64,000 nt of DNA, from positions 4,171,501 through 4,235,500 of the forward strand of contig NZ_CP110854.1 of assembly GCF_027594745.1 (NCBI RefSeq), read 5' to 3'. A program made the position numbers and the translations under genes. The number at the start of each line of letters is the position of its first letter. Position 1 is the stretch's first letter. Source of the stretch: Saprospira grandis (GTDB lineage Bacteria; Bacteroidota; Bacteroidia; Chitinophagales; Saprospiraceae). Shown here one piece after another: positions 16,318 to 26,134 of this stretch. The notes under the pieces are model-generated. The model made no database searches. It was not told where the DNA came from and worked only from the letters and a program-made list of their open reading frames with translations.

Positions 16318-17932
16318 GCAGAAAAAATTGTGGTAAAAAAATCCATTCATTGCCATTAGGCCAGTTTTTTCCAAGAGATATTTTTGTCCTTGTTTTTTGG
16401 TCAACTGGCTAATTGAAAGCCGCTATTTGAAAGGAGAATTTTTATCTCCCTCATAAATTTCATAGGAACCCTAGGGCCAAGGCCCTAGGCTAAGCAAAAA
16501 ATTATCATCCCCTCATTCGAGGGGATTTTTTTTGGCGGTTGTGGTTGGGCGGTTGTTTGTTTTTGTCACTAAAAATTCAGGGATAAAAAACAACTGCTAT
16601 TAGTTCGGCCCTGGGCTGAAGCCCAGGGTTGCTAACTTGAGCGAACTAGCGGACTAAAGTCCTTGTTCGCTTTTTCGAGCTGCTTGTTTTTATTTAGTTT
16701 TTTTGGACCAGTGGGTTAAAACCCACAGCAAAAAAAATGGCCATTCTACATCCAAAAAAATGAGCCGATGGTTGAAACCATCGGCCCATAGCATCTAGCA
16801 GAAAAAATTGTGGTAAAAAATCATTCATCGCCATCAGGCCAGTTTTTTCCAAGAGAAATTTTTGTCCTTGTTTTTTGGCCTAGTTGCTAATTGAAAGCCG
16901 CTATTTGAAAGGGGGAGTTTTCATCCCTCATAAATTTCATAGGAACCCTAGGGCCAAGGCCCTAGGCTAAGCAAAAAATTATCATCCCCTCATTCGAGGG
17001 GATTTTTTTTGGGGCTGTGGTTGGGCGGTTGTTTGTTTTATTGGAAAAATAACTCCACACTAAAAATTCAGGGGTAAAGACAACTGCTATTAGTTCGGCC
17101 CTGGGCTGAAGCCCAGGGTTGCTAACTTGAGCGAACTAGCGGACTAAAGTCCTTGTTCGCTTTTTCGAGCTGCTTGTTTTTATTTAGTTCTTTTGAACCA
17201 GTGGGTTAAAACCCACAGCAAAAAGGGAGGACATTCTACATCCAAAAAAATGAGCCGAAGGTTAAAACCATCGGCCCATAACATCTAGCAGAAAAAATTG
17301 TGGTAAAAAAATCCATTCATTGCCATTAGGCCAGTTTTTTCCAAGAGAAATTTTTGTCCTTGTTTTTTGGTCAACTGGCTAATTGAAAGCCGCTATTTGA
17401 AAGGAGAATTTTTATCTCCCTCATAAATTTCATAGGAACCCTAGGGCCAAGGCCCTAGGCTAAGCAAAAAATTATCATCCCCTCATTCGAGGGGATTTTT
17501 TTTGGGGCTGTGGTTGGGCGGTTGTTTGTTTTTGTCACTAAAAATTCAGGGATAAAAAACAACTGCTATTAGTTCGGCCCTGGGCTGAAGCCCAGGGTTG
17601 CTAACTTGAGCGAACTAGCGGACTAAAGTCCTTGTTCGCTTTTTCGAGCTGCTTGTTTTTATTTAGTTCTTTTGAACCAGTGGGTTAAAACCCACAGCAA
17701 AAAGGGAGGACATTCTACATCCAAAAAAATGAGCCGAAGGTTAAAACCATCGGCTCATAACATCTAGCAGAAAAAATTGTGGTAAAAAATTCATTCATCG
17801 CCATCAGGCCAGTTTTTTCCAAGAGAAATTTTTGTCCTTGTTTTTTGGCCTAGTTGCTAATTGAAAGCCGCTATTTGAAAGGGGGATTTAAGGGCCGAAG
17901 AAAAACGATCAGAGAAAAAACTAAGGTTGTGC
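16318..17932 (+). repeat. Tandem T array: three full ~480-490-bp units and one partial
   Basis: Units begin at 16318, 16798, 17288 and 17767 (lengths 480, 490, 479, partial). Each unit is a chain of perfect hairpins: CCTAGGGCC-AA-GGCCCTAGG, ATCCCCTC...GAGGGGAT, CCCTGGGC-TGAA-GCCCAGGG, a GCGAAC...GTTCGC hairpin with inner GGAC-TAAA-GTCC, GTGGGT-TAAA-ACCCAC and GCCGATGGT-TGAA-ACCATCGGC. Each carries one R3 direct repeat near its start. No ORF above noise. The final part runs into R1 copy g through a link block (17882-17932) that is also found before copy h. Differences between units are mostly point changes and short indels. Confidence 0.9.
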
Positions 17933-18050
17933 GGCCCAGCGCTGCGCAGCCGTGGCCGAAGGCCAGACCAAAGCCCGCAGGGCTGCAGGGCCGAGCAGAC
18001 CTGCGAGCGGCGCAGCATAGCGGCGGCCAGCTTTGCTGGCCGCGGGCCCC
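17933..18050 (+). repeat. R1 element copy g
   Basis: P1 GGCCC with GGGCC, P2 GCCG with CGGC, hairpin I GGCC-GAA-GGCC, hairpin II AGCCC-GCA-GGGCT, hairpin III GCGGCCAGC-TTT-GCTGGCCGC. It ends 18 bp from the stop of the minus-strand gene. Confidence 0.9.
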
Positions 18051-18068
18051 AAAATGAAAAATAAATTT

Positions 18069-20270
18069 CTACTCTAAAAAGCTGTACTTATAATGGTATA
18101 GCGGAACGATAGAGCCAGTGAAAAAAGATGGGCTATGTGCTGGACCAACAAAAACCTCTTTTTTGTAATCAAATTGAGCTTGGCTATTTTTTTGGTGCTG
18201 CAGAGGGAGCGCAAAGCTTTTGTAAAAACTCAAATCGGAAAGCCGATAAAGTGTATGGATCAATTTTCCATCTTTTGGGTAGCAATGCACCAAATAATCG
18301 AGTTCTTTTCTGGCAGGCAGTTTATCATTGGGTCCATAATTTTGATTGTGTTTTTTGCTGGCCAGAAAAAACTCTTCCTGCTCCATCACTTTTATTTGAT
18401 CATTGCTCCTGCCTTTGGCCATATCGAGGAGCAAATAATTTTTTTCCTGATTTTTTAGCAAGGCCCAAGCCGATAGCTGCATTTTGTATCGATAAATAGG
18501 AGCAATTGGAATTTGCTGGCCCGAAAAGCTATAGAGTTCTGTACGCTTGCCTATGGCTAGGCTAGCAAATTTATGCCCTTCTCGATAGTCGGCAATCATT
18601 TGAGGCAGAAAAGAATGCTCCGCTTTGAATAATTTGTTTGGCCCCAAAAGTTTTCCCGTATAAAGCATTATTAAATCTGGCTTGGGCTGATAGGGCCTTT
18701 CCTTAGTTTTTATAGAATCATCTATATGAACAAAACTGTCGATGAGAATCCCTTTTTTATTATGTAAGACCATTAGCCCTGGCCGATCATAGTGTTCTGT
18801 AGCAAACTGTATGTTTTTTTCATGATCGAGGATAAATCCCCCCCTGAGATCTATATCTAATAAGGGCTTTGCCTTTAAAACATCATAAAAATAGAAGTTA
18901 GGATATTCGTAAATGCTATAAACGCCCCAAAATGCTTTATTTTTCTGTGGAACAACAATGTATTTGCCCTCCAATTCTTTGCTGAGCTGCCCATTTTCAT
19001 AGCGAAAAACCGTTTGGATATTTTGTGGATTAGGGCGACGGTCAATGAAAAAATAAAGATTATTTTGCTCTGGGCGTTTAATCGTAAAAAATTCTTCATT
19101 AGCAAAAGATTGCTTGATTATCAATTGGCTAGGCGTTTTGCGATTATTAAAATCAACTTCAACATAATAATTATGTTGAGGGCTGCCTATTCCCAACAAA
19201 AACTGTTGTTCTTTATGGCCAATATCGAGGAGATGTATCCAACGGCTTGAAGAATTGGCTGGAATTCCCTCTGGCAGTTTAATTTTTCTATTATTCAAGC
19301 AATTAAAAAAATAGTCTTGCCCTTCATTTTGGTAAACAAAAAAGGCTTCTCGTTCAGCTTCATTTGTTCTGTAGGCAAATAGCTTGTAGCTTTGGCCAGA
19401 GAGCGTTCTTATTTTTTTACCATAAATATCTGAGACGTAAATTTTGTTTTCGCCAGCTTTGGAAATCAAAAAATCTCGATTCAATCTATGTTCTACAGTT
19501 TTTTTATTAAAACTCTTGGGCAATAGCCAGACCTTATCTTTGCCTTTGTCTACAATTGCTTTGCGGCCATTTTCAAACTGAATTAGATAGCTATCTAACG
19601 TTAGTAATTGAATTTTGCTTAATTTTTTCGTGCTACTCCAAAGCAAGTTCCCATTTTCTGAAGAATAAAAACAAAGGCTATCTCCCTGATAAAAAAGTTG
19701 TGGGTCGCTGTAAGGAGAAGCTAAAAAATGATGATTTTTTAGCTCTTGGTAGTTTTCTGTCTTACAATTAAGAATAAAGGTTTTGCCTTCTTTTTGGGCT
19801 AGGGCAAAATGTCGTTCTGCTCCAGCAAAAAAGCGAAAGAAGTCAAAACTATCCTGCTCAAATAGATAGCTTTTTTTCTTTTGGTCATAAATCCGAATAA
19901 TTAGTTTACCCTTTGGAATTTTTGGTCCGTTCCAAATAGGATCATTAGGTTCGGGCCAGCTTTCGTTGGCTTTTAGTGCTAGGGCTTTTCCTTTTTTATC
20001 AAAAACAGTTTGAATTACAGCCTGCGGTTGTCCGCCCATATTTATGAAAGTAAGGCCCAAAAAAGCAGTTGGTTTTTCTAGCAAACTATCTTGCTCAAGA
20101 GGAATAATAATTTTTCCAGTTGCAGACAAAAGTCCTTGCTTGTTTTCACTTTTGGCTAAATATTGCCCATTTTGGCTAGGCCAAACGGCATCGTATGCTT
20201 TTTGCCAGCTTTGTGCAAAAACTGCAGAGGATAAAAAAAGTCCCAAAAATAACAGGATAATTTTGTGCAT
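18069..20270 (-). CDS. Large secreted protein of unknown function, WG-like N terminus
   Basis: 733 aa with a signal peptide (MHKIILLFLGLFLSSAVFAQ). The mature protein is a long series of beta-rich segments rich in Tyr, Phe and Lys. Near the N terminus, SENKQGLLSATGKIIIPLEQDSL resembles a WG/KWG repeat; later stretches such as YLIQFENGRKAIVDKGKDKVW suggest further divergent repeats or a beta-propeller. No catalytic motif and no T9SS tail seen. Flanked by T repeats and R1 elements on both sides, so it could be part of an accessory island. Function unknown. Confidence 0.7.
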   Translation of the reverse strand: MHKIILLFLGLFLSSAVFAQSWQKAYDAVWPSQNGQYLAKSENKQGLLSATGKIIIPLEQDSLLEKPTAFLGLTFINMGGQPQAVIQTVFDKKGKALALKANESWPEPNDPIWNGPKIPKGKLIIRIYDQKKKSYLFEQDSFDFFRFFAGAERHFALAQKEGKTFILNCKTENYQELKNHHFLASPYSDPQLFYQGDSLCFYSSENGNLLWSSTKKLSKIQLLTLDSYLIQFENGRKAIVDKGKDKVWLLPKSFNKKTVEHRLNRDFLISKAGENKIYVSDIYGKKIRTLSGQSYKLFAYRTNEAEREAFFVYQNEGQDYFFNCLNNRKIKLPEGIPANSSSRWIHLLDIGHKEQQFLLGIGSPQHNYYVEVDFNNRKTPSQLIIKQSFANEEFFTIKRPEQNNLYFFIDRRPNPQNIQTVFRYENGQLSKELEGKYIVVPQKNKAFWGVYSIYEYPNFYFYDVLKAKPLLDIDLRGGFILDHEKNIQFATEHYDRPGLMVLHNKKGILIDSFVHIDDSIKTKERPYQPKPDLIMLYTGKLLGPNKLFKAEHSFLPQMIADYREGHKFASLAIGKRTELYSFSGQQIPIAPIYRYKMQLSAWALLKNQEKNYLLLDMAKGRSNDQIKVMEQEEFFLASKKHNQNYGPNDKLPARKELDYLVHCYPKDGKLIHTLYRLSDLSFYKSFALPLQHQKNSQAQFDYKKEVFVGPAHSPSFFTGSIVPLYHYKYSFLE

Positions 20271-20390
20271 TTTTTGTTTCGTATTTAATAATGAAGGCGT
20301 TTTTTGCCAGTTTAAGGTAAAATGCCTTTTAATAAAAGCGTTACAGCTAAAAGTTGTTTTTTTTAGACGCTAAAAAAATTGGGCAGTTTT

Positions 20391-21005
20391 TGGCCCAATT
20401 ACTAATTGAAAGCTGCTAATTGAAAGGGAAATTTTTATCTCCCCCATAAATTTCATAGGAACCCTAGGGCCAAGGCCCTAGGCTAAGCAAAAAATTGTCA
20501 TCCCCTCATTCGAGGGGATTTTTCTTTGCGGTTGTTGTTGGGGGGCTGTTGTTTTTTCTTGAAGCTAAAATTTTTCCCATTTTCCAGCAAACAAGGGCTT
20601 CAGCCCGCCAGTTTGCATAGACTTGCAACCATGGGCTTTAGCCCATGGCCCTAAAACAATTCTAAACTAAAAACTTAGGGATAAAAACAATTGCTATTAT
20701 TTATGCCCTGGGCTGAAGCCCAGGCTTGCTAACTTGAGCGAACTGACGGAGAAAGTCCTTGTTCGCTTTTTTTTGGGGGCAGTTTTTTTCTTTGGCTTTT
20801 CTAGAACCAGTGGGTTAAAACCCACAGCAAAAAAGAGAACCATTCTACATCCAAAAAAATGAGCCGATGGTTAAAACCATCGGCTCATAACATCTAGCAG
20901 AAAAAATTCTGTTGTTTTTAACCCAATTGCTAATTGAAAGCCGCTATTTGAAAGGGGGATTTAAGGGCCGAAGAAAAACGATCAGAGAAAAAACTAAGGT
21001 TGTGC
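20391..21005 (+). repeat. T-type hairpin repeat (copy B) with link to R1
   Basis: Contains an R3 direct repeat (20402-20426), the CCTAGGGCC and ATCCCCTC hairpins, the GGGC-TTCA-GCCC and CATGGGC-TTTA-GCCCATG hairpins shared with copy A, GGGC-TGAA-GCCC, a GCGAAC...GTTCGC hairpin, GTGGGT-TAAA-ACCCAC, GATGGT-TAAA-ACCATC, a second R3 (20930-20954) and the same link block as before copy g. It combines parts found separately in copy A and in the tandem array. Confidence 0.87.
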
Positions 21006-21274
21006 GGCCTAGCGATGTGCAGCAGTGGCCGCAGGCCAGACCCAGCAAAAAACTTGTTTTTTTGCGCAGGGCCGAGCGAGCAGCGAGCTGCGAAACGTAG
21101 CGCCGCAAGGCGAAGCCGCAGCGGAGGCCCCAGAACAGCAGTGAGCTGCGACAACAAGGACTTTAGTCCGCAGTTCGACGACCGAAGGGAGTAAATGTAG
21201 CGCCGCAAGGCGAAGCCGCAGCGACAACAAGCCCTTTAGGGCGCCAGTTCGACGACTGAAAGGAGTAACGCCCC
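21006..21274 (+). repeat. R1 element copy h, extended form
   Basis: Core 21006-21131: P1 GGCCT with AGGCC, P2 GCAG with CTGC, hairpin I GGCC-GCA-GGCC, hairpin II GCAAAAAA with TTTTTTGC. The extension holds two modules with GGAC-TTTA-GTCC and GCCC-TTTA-GGGC hairpins, each followed by a GACGAC...GGAGTAA block. It lies before argS. Confidence 0.9.
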
Positions 21275-21371
21275 AAAACAAAATACTCCTCCAAAAAAAG
21301 AAGATTTTAGGGGCAAAGCTTTTCTTTTCCGTCAACAAAGGTTTTATTTGCAAAAAATTTAAGTTTAAGGA

Positions 21372-23306
21372 ATGATTTATATAGAAACAAGACTCAAAAC
21401 GGCCCTGAAAGAGGGATTGAATACGCTTTATGGCCTAGAAAATTTGGCCGACAAACAACTACAGATCAATCAAACCCCTAAAAATTTTGAGGGCCAACTT
21501 TCTGTCTTAGTTTTTCCTTTTGTTCGAGCGGCTCGTAAAAAACCAGAGCAGGTAGCTGAGGAGGTAGGACAATATTTGCTAGAAAACTGTCCCGAAGTGG
21601 CCGCTTTTAATGTGGCCAAAGGATTTTGCAATTTGGAAATTGCCGATCTTTATTGGCAAGAATTATTGGCCGATTTGCTTCGCAATCCAAATTATGGGCA
21701 AGGCGCAAGAAAAGAGAGTGAAATTTTGGTCGAATATTCTTCGCCCAATACCAATAAGCCTTTGCATTTGGGGCATGTTCGCAACAACCTTTTGGGGTAT
21801 TCTACTGCAGAATTGCTCAAATTTGCGGGCTATTCGGTAAAAAAAGTACAAATCATCAATGATCGTGGGATTCACATTTGTAAATCTATGTTGGCCTGGC
21901 AACTGTTTGGCGAAGGCGAAACGCCAGAAAGCAGCGGATTAAAAGGCGATCATTTGGTGGGTAAATATTATGTGCGCTTTGAGCAAGCTTTTCAGGCAGA
22001 ATATAAAATTTGGCAGGCAACTGAAGCTGGACAAGCTGCTTTTGCTGCCTTTTTAGCCGATGAGAAAAAATATAAGAAGGCCGTAAAAGAGCTGACCAAA
22101 AAATCGAAAGATAAAAAGACAGCCCCCACAGAAGAAGCGCTGCAAGCTTACTTTTTTAAGTCTGTTTATAAAAATAGTTATTTCAATCAGAGTAGCGAAT
22201 TGGGCCAAAAAGCCAAGGCAATGCTACAAGCTTGGGAGGCTGGCGATGCAGAAGTGCAGGCCCTTTGGGAAAAAATGAACAATTGGGTTTATGCCGGTTT
22301 TGCTTCTACCTATAAGCGCATGGGGGTAGATTTTGACAAAAATTATTATGAGTCGAATACCTACCTCAAAGGAAAAGAACTGGTTGAAAATAATTTGAAG
22401 AGTGATTCGCCGATCTTTTTCAAAAAAGATGATGGATCTACTTGGATTGACTTGACCGATGCCAAATTGGACCAAAAAGCGGTTTTACGTAAAGATGGTA
22501 CCTCTATGTACATCACTCAAGATATGGGCACCGCTTTGCTTCGCTATGAAGATTATAAAATGGATCGTATGGTCTATGTGGTAGGCAATGAACAAGAATA
22601 TCACTTCCAAGTTCTTTTTGAAATTTTGAACCGCCTCGGGCAACCTTATGCAAAAAATTGCCATCACCTTTCTTATGGTATGGTAGAATTGCCCGAAGGA
22701 AAAATGAAATCTCGTGAAGGGACCGTGGTGGATGCCGATGATTTGATGCAAACGCTAATTGATGAGGTGGCCAAAGCCTCTAATGAACGCGATATGCTTA
22801 GCGCTTTGCCCATGGAAGAACAAAAAGAAATTCATGAGGCCGTTGCTTTGGGCGCACTAAAATTTTTCATTTTAAAAGTAGAGCCCAGAAAAGGAATGCT
22901 CTTCGATCCTAAAGAGTCTATTGACTTACAAGGACAAACGGGCCCTTATATTCAAAATGCTTTTGTTCGCTGCCAGTCGGTGCAAAGAGCTTTTGCCGAG
23001 AAAAATTTTAGCAAAACCACTTATGCCGAGCATAAATTGGAGCCGATTGAAAGAGAATTGCTGTTAAATATTGAGCTTTTCCCTAACTTGGTCCAAAGAG
23101 CAGCCGAGCAATATAATCCCGCCGAAATTGCCAACTACCTTTATCAACTAGCCAAAACTTATCATCAGTTTTGGAATATCGTAAAAATTCTAGATGCAGA
23201 TGCCCCTCAAGCGAGTAGCTTCCGTCTAGATCTTAGCCAGGCCGTAGCTCAAGTGATTGCGCAGGCCGGAGCTATTTTAGGTATGAAAATGCCTAGTCGG
23301 ATGTAA
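21372..23306 (+). CDS. argS: Arginyl-tRNA synthetase
   Basis: 644 aa class I synthetase that charges tRNA-Arg. EYSSPNTNKPLHLGHVRNN near residue 120 carries the HIGH signature as HLGH, and GKMKSREGTVV near residue 442 replaces KMSKS, as is usual for ArgS. The N-terminal additional domain (IETRLKTALKEGL...NFEGQLSVLVFPFVRAARKKPEQVAEEVGQYL) and the C-terminal anticodon-binding DALR domain (LAKTYHQFWN...LGMKMPSRM) are both present. Slightly longer than the usual 550-600 residues owing to a lysine-rich insert around residues 230-260. Single gene after R1 copy h. Confidence 0.97.
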   Translation: MIYIETRLKTALKEGLNTLYGLENLADKQLQINQTPKNFEGQLSVLVFPFVRAARKKPEQVAEEVGQYLLENCPEVAAFNVAKGFCNLEIADLYWQELLADLLRNPNYGQGARKESEILVEYSSPNTNKPLHLGHVRNNLLGYSTAELLKFAGYSVKKVQIINDRGIHICKSMLAWQLFGEGETPESSGLKGDHLVGKYYVRFEQAFQAEYKIWQATEAGQAAFAAFLADEKKYKKAVKELTKKSKDKKTAPTEEALQAYFFKSVYKNSYFNQSSELGQKAKAMLQAWEAGDAEVQALWEKMNNWVYAGFASTYKRMGVDFDKNYYESNTYLKGKELVENNLKSDSPIFFKKDDGSTWIDLTDAKLDQKAVLRKDGTSMYITQDMGTALLRYEDYKMDRMVYVVGNEQEYHFQVLFEILNRLGQPYAKNCHHLSYGMVELPEGKMKSREGTVVDADDLMQTLIDEVAKASNERDMLSALPMEEQKEIHEAVALGALKFFILKVEPRKGMLFDPKESIDLQGQTGPYIQNAFVRCQSVQRAFAEKNFSKTTYAEHKLEPIERELLLNIELFPNLVQRAAEQYNPAEIANYLYQLAKTYHQFWNIVKILDADAPQASSFRLDLSQAVAQVIAQAGAILGMKMPSRM

Positions 23307-23395
23307 TTTTTTATTTTGTTTTACTTTTTTTTAAAAAAAGTGCTATTATTGCGGCCAATATTATTTTTTTTAAATTACTTAATAAATTCAAACAA

Positions 23396-23896
23396 ATGAA
23401 ACAGTTTGTTCGTCTTTCTCTCCTTATGCTAATCGTTTTTAGCTTGGGGTCTTGCCAACAGCGCATGGTTGACTTTACCATCATTTCTACAAAAAATGTA
23501 GATCTTAGCAATGCTGCAAACTTCAAAAAGGGAAAAGAGCGTGTTAAAGGACAAGACATTGCTCACATTATCTTAGTTATTCCTACAGGTTTTCCTAATC
23601 TAAAAGAAGCTATTGATAGAGCTATTGAAGTAACTCCTGGTGCAGTTGCCCTAACTGATGGAGTTATCTATTCTAAATCTTTCTACTTTTTCCTTTATGG
23701 CCAAAATGGTTACATTGTAGAAGGTACACCCCTTATCGATCCTTCACTTACTAGCAATGAGCAAGAAGACTTCCCTGCTTATGCAAAAGTTACTTATGAC
23801 AAAAAAGGTAACTATGTAGTGGAAGAACTTACTGAAGAAGAGTACACTACTTACAAGAAAAAATTTGTTCCTAAGGCTCTTAAGTCAACTATCTAG
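23396..23896 (+). CDS. Lipoprotein of unknown function
   Basis: 166 aa with lipobox FSLGSC (Cys20) after MKQFVRLSLLMLIVF. The mature part has MVDFTIISTKNVDLS, then IILVIPTGFPNLKEAIDRAIEVTPGAVALTDGVIYSKSFYFFLYGQNGYIVEGTPL, a pattern I have seen in small envelope lipoproteins of Bacteroidetes and some proteobacteria, but I cannot name the family with certainty. A strong terminator follows. Confidence 0.72.
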   Translation: MKQFVRLSLLMLIVFSLGSCQQRMVDFTIISTKNVDLSNAANFKKGKERVKGQDIAHIILVIPTGFPNLKEAIDRAIEVTPGAVALTDGVIYSKSFYFFLYGQNGYIVEGTPLIDPSLTSNEQEDFPAYAKVTYDKKGNYVVEELTEEEYTTYKKKFVPKALKSTI

Positions 23897-23918
23897 GATA
23901 AGTTTTTTGCTTAAATCA

Positions 23919-23952
23919 AAAAGCCCATACAGAAATTCTGTATGGGCTTTTC
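23919..23952 (+). terminator. Rho-independent terminator
   Basis: Perfect stem AAAAGCCCATACAGA/TCTGTATGGGCTTTT with loop AAT, ending in a T-rich tract. Confidence 0.88.
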
Positions 23953-23965
23953 TTATTCTCCTCCC

Positions 23966-23990
23966 CTTTCAATTAGCCACTTTCAATTAA
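23966..23990 (-). repeat. R3 direct repeat, reverse copy
   Basis: Two copies of CTTTCAATTA spaced by a few bp, the reverse complement of the R3 repeat seen at 15782, 16409, 16887, 17379, 17857, 20402, 20930 and 38890. Here it is not joined to R1 or T. Confidence 0.65.
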
Positions 23991-24177
23991 AACAACACAA
24001 AAAAAATCGCTGAGGAAAAATCTCCTCAGCGATAAATATTTTTCAAAAAAGACAAAAAATTGTATTTCAAACTGTTGTAACTCTAAAATTTTAAGCTTAA
24101 CTTTAGGAACAACAAAAAAATACAAGCGATGATGAAGCTCCAAGAAAAAATGCGGGACTATAAAATATAGCAAGAAA

Positions 24178-24585
24178 ATGATTAAGGCCTTTTACGGCAT
24201 TTCTTATCCTACCTTACGCAAACGATTGCGGGACAAAGGCTTGACGGATTTTATTGGTCGTAGAAAATTTCTCTTTGCCGAATTTCTACTCATTTTTAAG
24301 GCTTTGGGCCAACCGCAAGAAATTGCAGCGGAGCTTTCGGAACTGCAGCTAATTTATGAACAACTCTTGCAGTTGGGCCTATTAAAAGGGGCTTCGCAAA
24401 AAGATTTGCCTCAAAAAAAGAGCGAAAAAAGTCCGCTGCAGCCAAAAACGAACAAATTGCTGGCCCTAAAAACGCCCTTAGCTTTATTTGATCGTTTTTT
24501 GATGAACTACTATCAAGTTTTAATGAAAGCTTGGGAAATTTTATCGCCTACTGCAAAAAATTACCGATCCCGACAGGCCGCCTAG
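24178..24585 (+). CDS. Hypothetical protein with possible N-terminal HTH
   Basis: 135 aa, cytoplasmic. The N-terminal stretch MIKAFYGISYPTLRKRLRDKGLTDFIGRR reads like a helix-turn-helix (IS-x-x-TL-x-x-R-L), followed by an amphipathic helical region RRKFLFAEFLLIFKALGQPQEIAAELSELQLIYEQLLQ and a basic, low-complexity middle. No known family assigned; a small DNA-binding protein is possible but only a guess. It is convergent with the reductase gene. Confidence 0.55.
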   Translation: MIKAFYGISYPTLRKRLRDKGLTDFIGRRKFLFAEFLLIFKALGQPQEIAAELSELQLIYEQLLQLGLLKGASQKDLPQKKSEKSPLQPKTNKLLALKTPLALFDRFLMNYYQVLMKAWEILSPTAKNYRSRQAA

Positions 24586-24593
24586 CATTTTCT

Positions 24594-25646
24594 CTACAAT
24601 ACTTTTGCATCAATTAAAGCTTGCAAACTATCCTGCATTGTTTTTTGCAAGGGTAAAAATTCCATGCCCAATTCTTGACGAATTTTGCTGGTATTGGCTT
24701 TAAAAGCATGTCCCACATTATTTTGCACAAATTTTCTCGTCATTGCCGAGTTCACCATTGGCCCCACTAACCAAATTAACCATTTGGGCGCCACTTTTTT
24801 GGGCAAAGGATATTTTTCGTACTTAGGCAAAAGAGTTTGGCTAGCCGTATAGATGTCGCTATTGTGCCCCACCGTAATATAACGCCCTTTTGCATTGGGG
24901 TGAAAAGCGGCCCGAAAATGCGCTTCGGCTACATCACGCACATCAACAATGCCCATTCCCAATTTTGGCGCGCCCATTTTAAAGGTTCCATCGCCAAGTT
25001 GTTTCATAATCGTAAAACTTTCTGAAGTTGTTGCTTTTGGATTGAGTGGCGGCCCCATCACCAATGCGGGGTTAATCGTCACCAACTCCCAACGATTTTG
25101 CGCCTTTTGCATTTCCCAAGCCTTTTTTTCGGCCAAAGTTTTAGAGTAAGAATAAGGCTGATACTTTAAAGAAGCGGTTGTATTCCAAATTTTTTCTGTC
25201 AACTCCCCATTCGGATGCCCTTTGCATTCCGAAGCATCCGTATAAATGGCCGCACAACTACTGGTCAAAACTACTTTTTGCACCGATGGCGTTTGATTGA
25301 CGGAAGCCAAAACATTTTCGGTTCCTTTTACAGCCGGCTCAATCAAATCTTTTTGCGGATCCTTTACGGCCGTAACAAAGGGCGAAGCCGTATGAAAAAC
25401 AAGAGCGCAGCCCTGCATGGCTTCAAAATAAGCGCCTTCTGTGAGTAAGTCGGCTTTAAAATATTTTATTTCGCCCGGACTATTCGCCGCCAATTCATCC
25501 AAATGCGCTGTTTTTTTCTTGTTTTCTGGCTGTCGCACAGCTGCATGCACCGTCAAACCTTCTTCCAATAATTTTTTTACCAACCATCCAGCTACATAAC
25601 CTGTAGCTCCCGTTACCATTACTGGCTTACTTTTATCCATTTGCAT
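24594..25646 (-). CDS. NAD(P)-dependent extended SDR, dihydroflavonol-4-reductase-like
   Basis: About 350 aa. Extended short-chain dehydrogenase: VMVTGATGYVAGWLVKKLLEEG with the nucleotide-binding G-x-x-G-x-x-x-W near residue 13, VHAAVRQPEN, LTSSCAAIY with the catalytic Ser, and YSYSKTLAEKKAW with the Y-x-x-x-K pair. These enzymes reduce aldehydes or ketones (DFR/methylglyoxal reductase type). The start is placed at the ATG at 25646; an AGGA run fits the second ATG (25640) better. The open frame extends to 25703 without support. R1 copy i lies upstream. Confidence 0.85.
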   Translation of the reverse strand: MQMDKSKPVMVTGATGYVAGWLVKKLLEEGLTVHAAVRQPENKKKTAHLDELAANSPGEIKYFKADLLTEGAYFEAMQGCALVFHTASPFVTAVKDPQKDLIEPAVKGTENVLASVNQTPSVQKVVLTSSCAAIYTDASECKGHPNGELTEKIWNTTASLKYQPYSYSKTLAEKKAWEMQKAQNRWELVTINPALVMGPPLNPKATTSESFTIMKQLGDGTFKMGAPKLGMGIVDVRDVAEAHFRAAFHPNAKGRYITVGHNSDIYTASQTLLPKYEKYPLPKKVAPKWLIWLVGPMVNSAMTRKFVQNNVGHAFKANTSKIRQELGMEFLPLQKTMQDSLQALIDAKVL

Positions 25647-25761
25647 AGTTCCTTTATTTTTGTTGCATGACAAAGATCTCGCATAAAAAATAAAGTAGTC
25701 CACAGAAAAAAAGGAAAAAAGAACATAAATCTCTGCATTTTTATTTTTAGCGGCTGTTTTT

Positions 25762-25989
25762 GGGGCCTCCGCCTCGCTTCGGTCGTCGGCGGTTACTCCC
25801 TTTGGTCGTCGAACTGCGAACTAAAGTTCTTGTTGTCGTTCCGCAGCTCGCTGCTGTTTTGGGGCCTCCGCCTCCCTTCGGTCGTCGGCGCTACGTTCCG
25901 CAGCTCGCTATTCGCTCGGCCCTGCGCAAAAAAAACAAGTTTTTTTTGCTGGGTCTGGCCTAATGGCCACTGCTGCACATCGCTAGGCC
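25762..25989 (-). repeat. R1 element copy i, extended form
   Basis: Reverse orientation. P1 GGCCT with AGGCC, P2 GCAG with CTGC, hairpin I GGCC-ATTA-GGCC, hairpin II GCAAAAAAAA with TTTTTTTTGC, and an extension module with GAAC-TTTA-GTTC. It lies between divergent genes. Confidence 0.88.
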
Positions 25990-26066
25990 AAAAGGCTCGC
26001 TTTGCTCGCCTTTTTTTGCACAACCCTCTTTTTTTCTCTTATTTTTTTCTTCGGCCCTCCAATTCT

Positions 26067-26134
26067 CTTTCAATTAGCGGCTTTCAATTAGTGAGGGGCA
26101 GAAAAATCAGTTTGATTTTTCTACCCCTTTTTTT
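26067..26134 (+). other. R3 reverse copy followed by terminator-like hairpin
   Basis: R3 in reverse (26067-26091) is followed by a long hairpin AGGGGCAGAAAAATCA/TGATTTTTCTACCCC (one mismatch) and a T-run, ending at 26134, about 120 bp before gldG. No plus-strand gene lies upstream, so it could end transcription through the repeat or act as an attenuator. Confidence 0.5.

Noticed and set aside
16318..17932. T array as an insertion sequence or group II intron
   Set aside because: No transposase or reverse transcriptase frame, no target-site duplication seen, and no intron domain V-like end.
15782..20954. ATTGAAAG repeats as a CRISPR array
   Set aside because: CRISPR repeats often end in ATTGAAAC/G, but here two 11-bp copies are spaced by 3 bp and the next pair is hundreds of bp away; there are no unique spacers and no cas genes.
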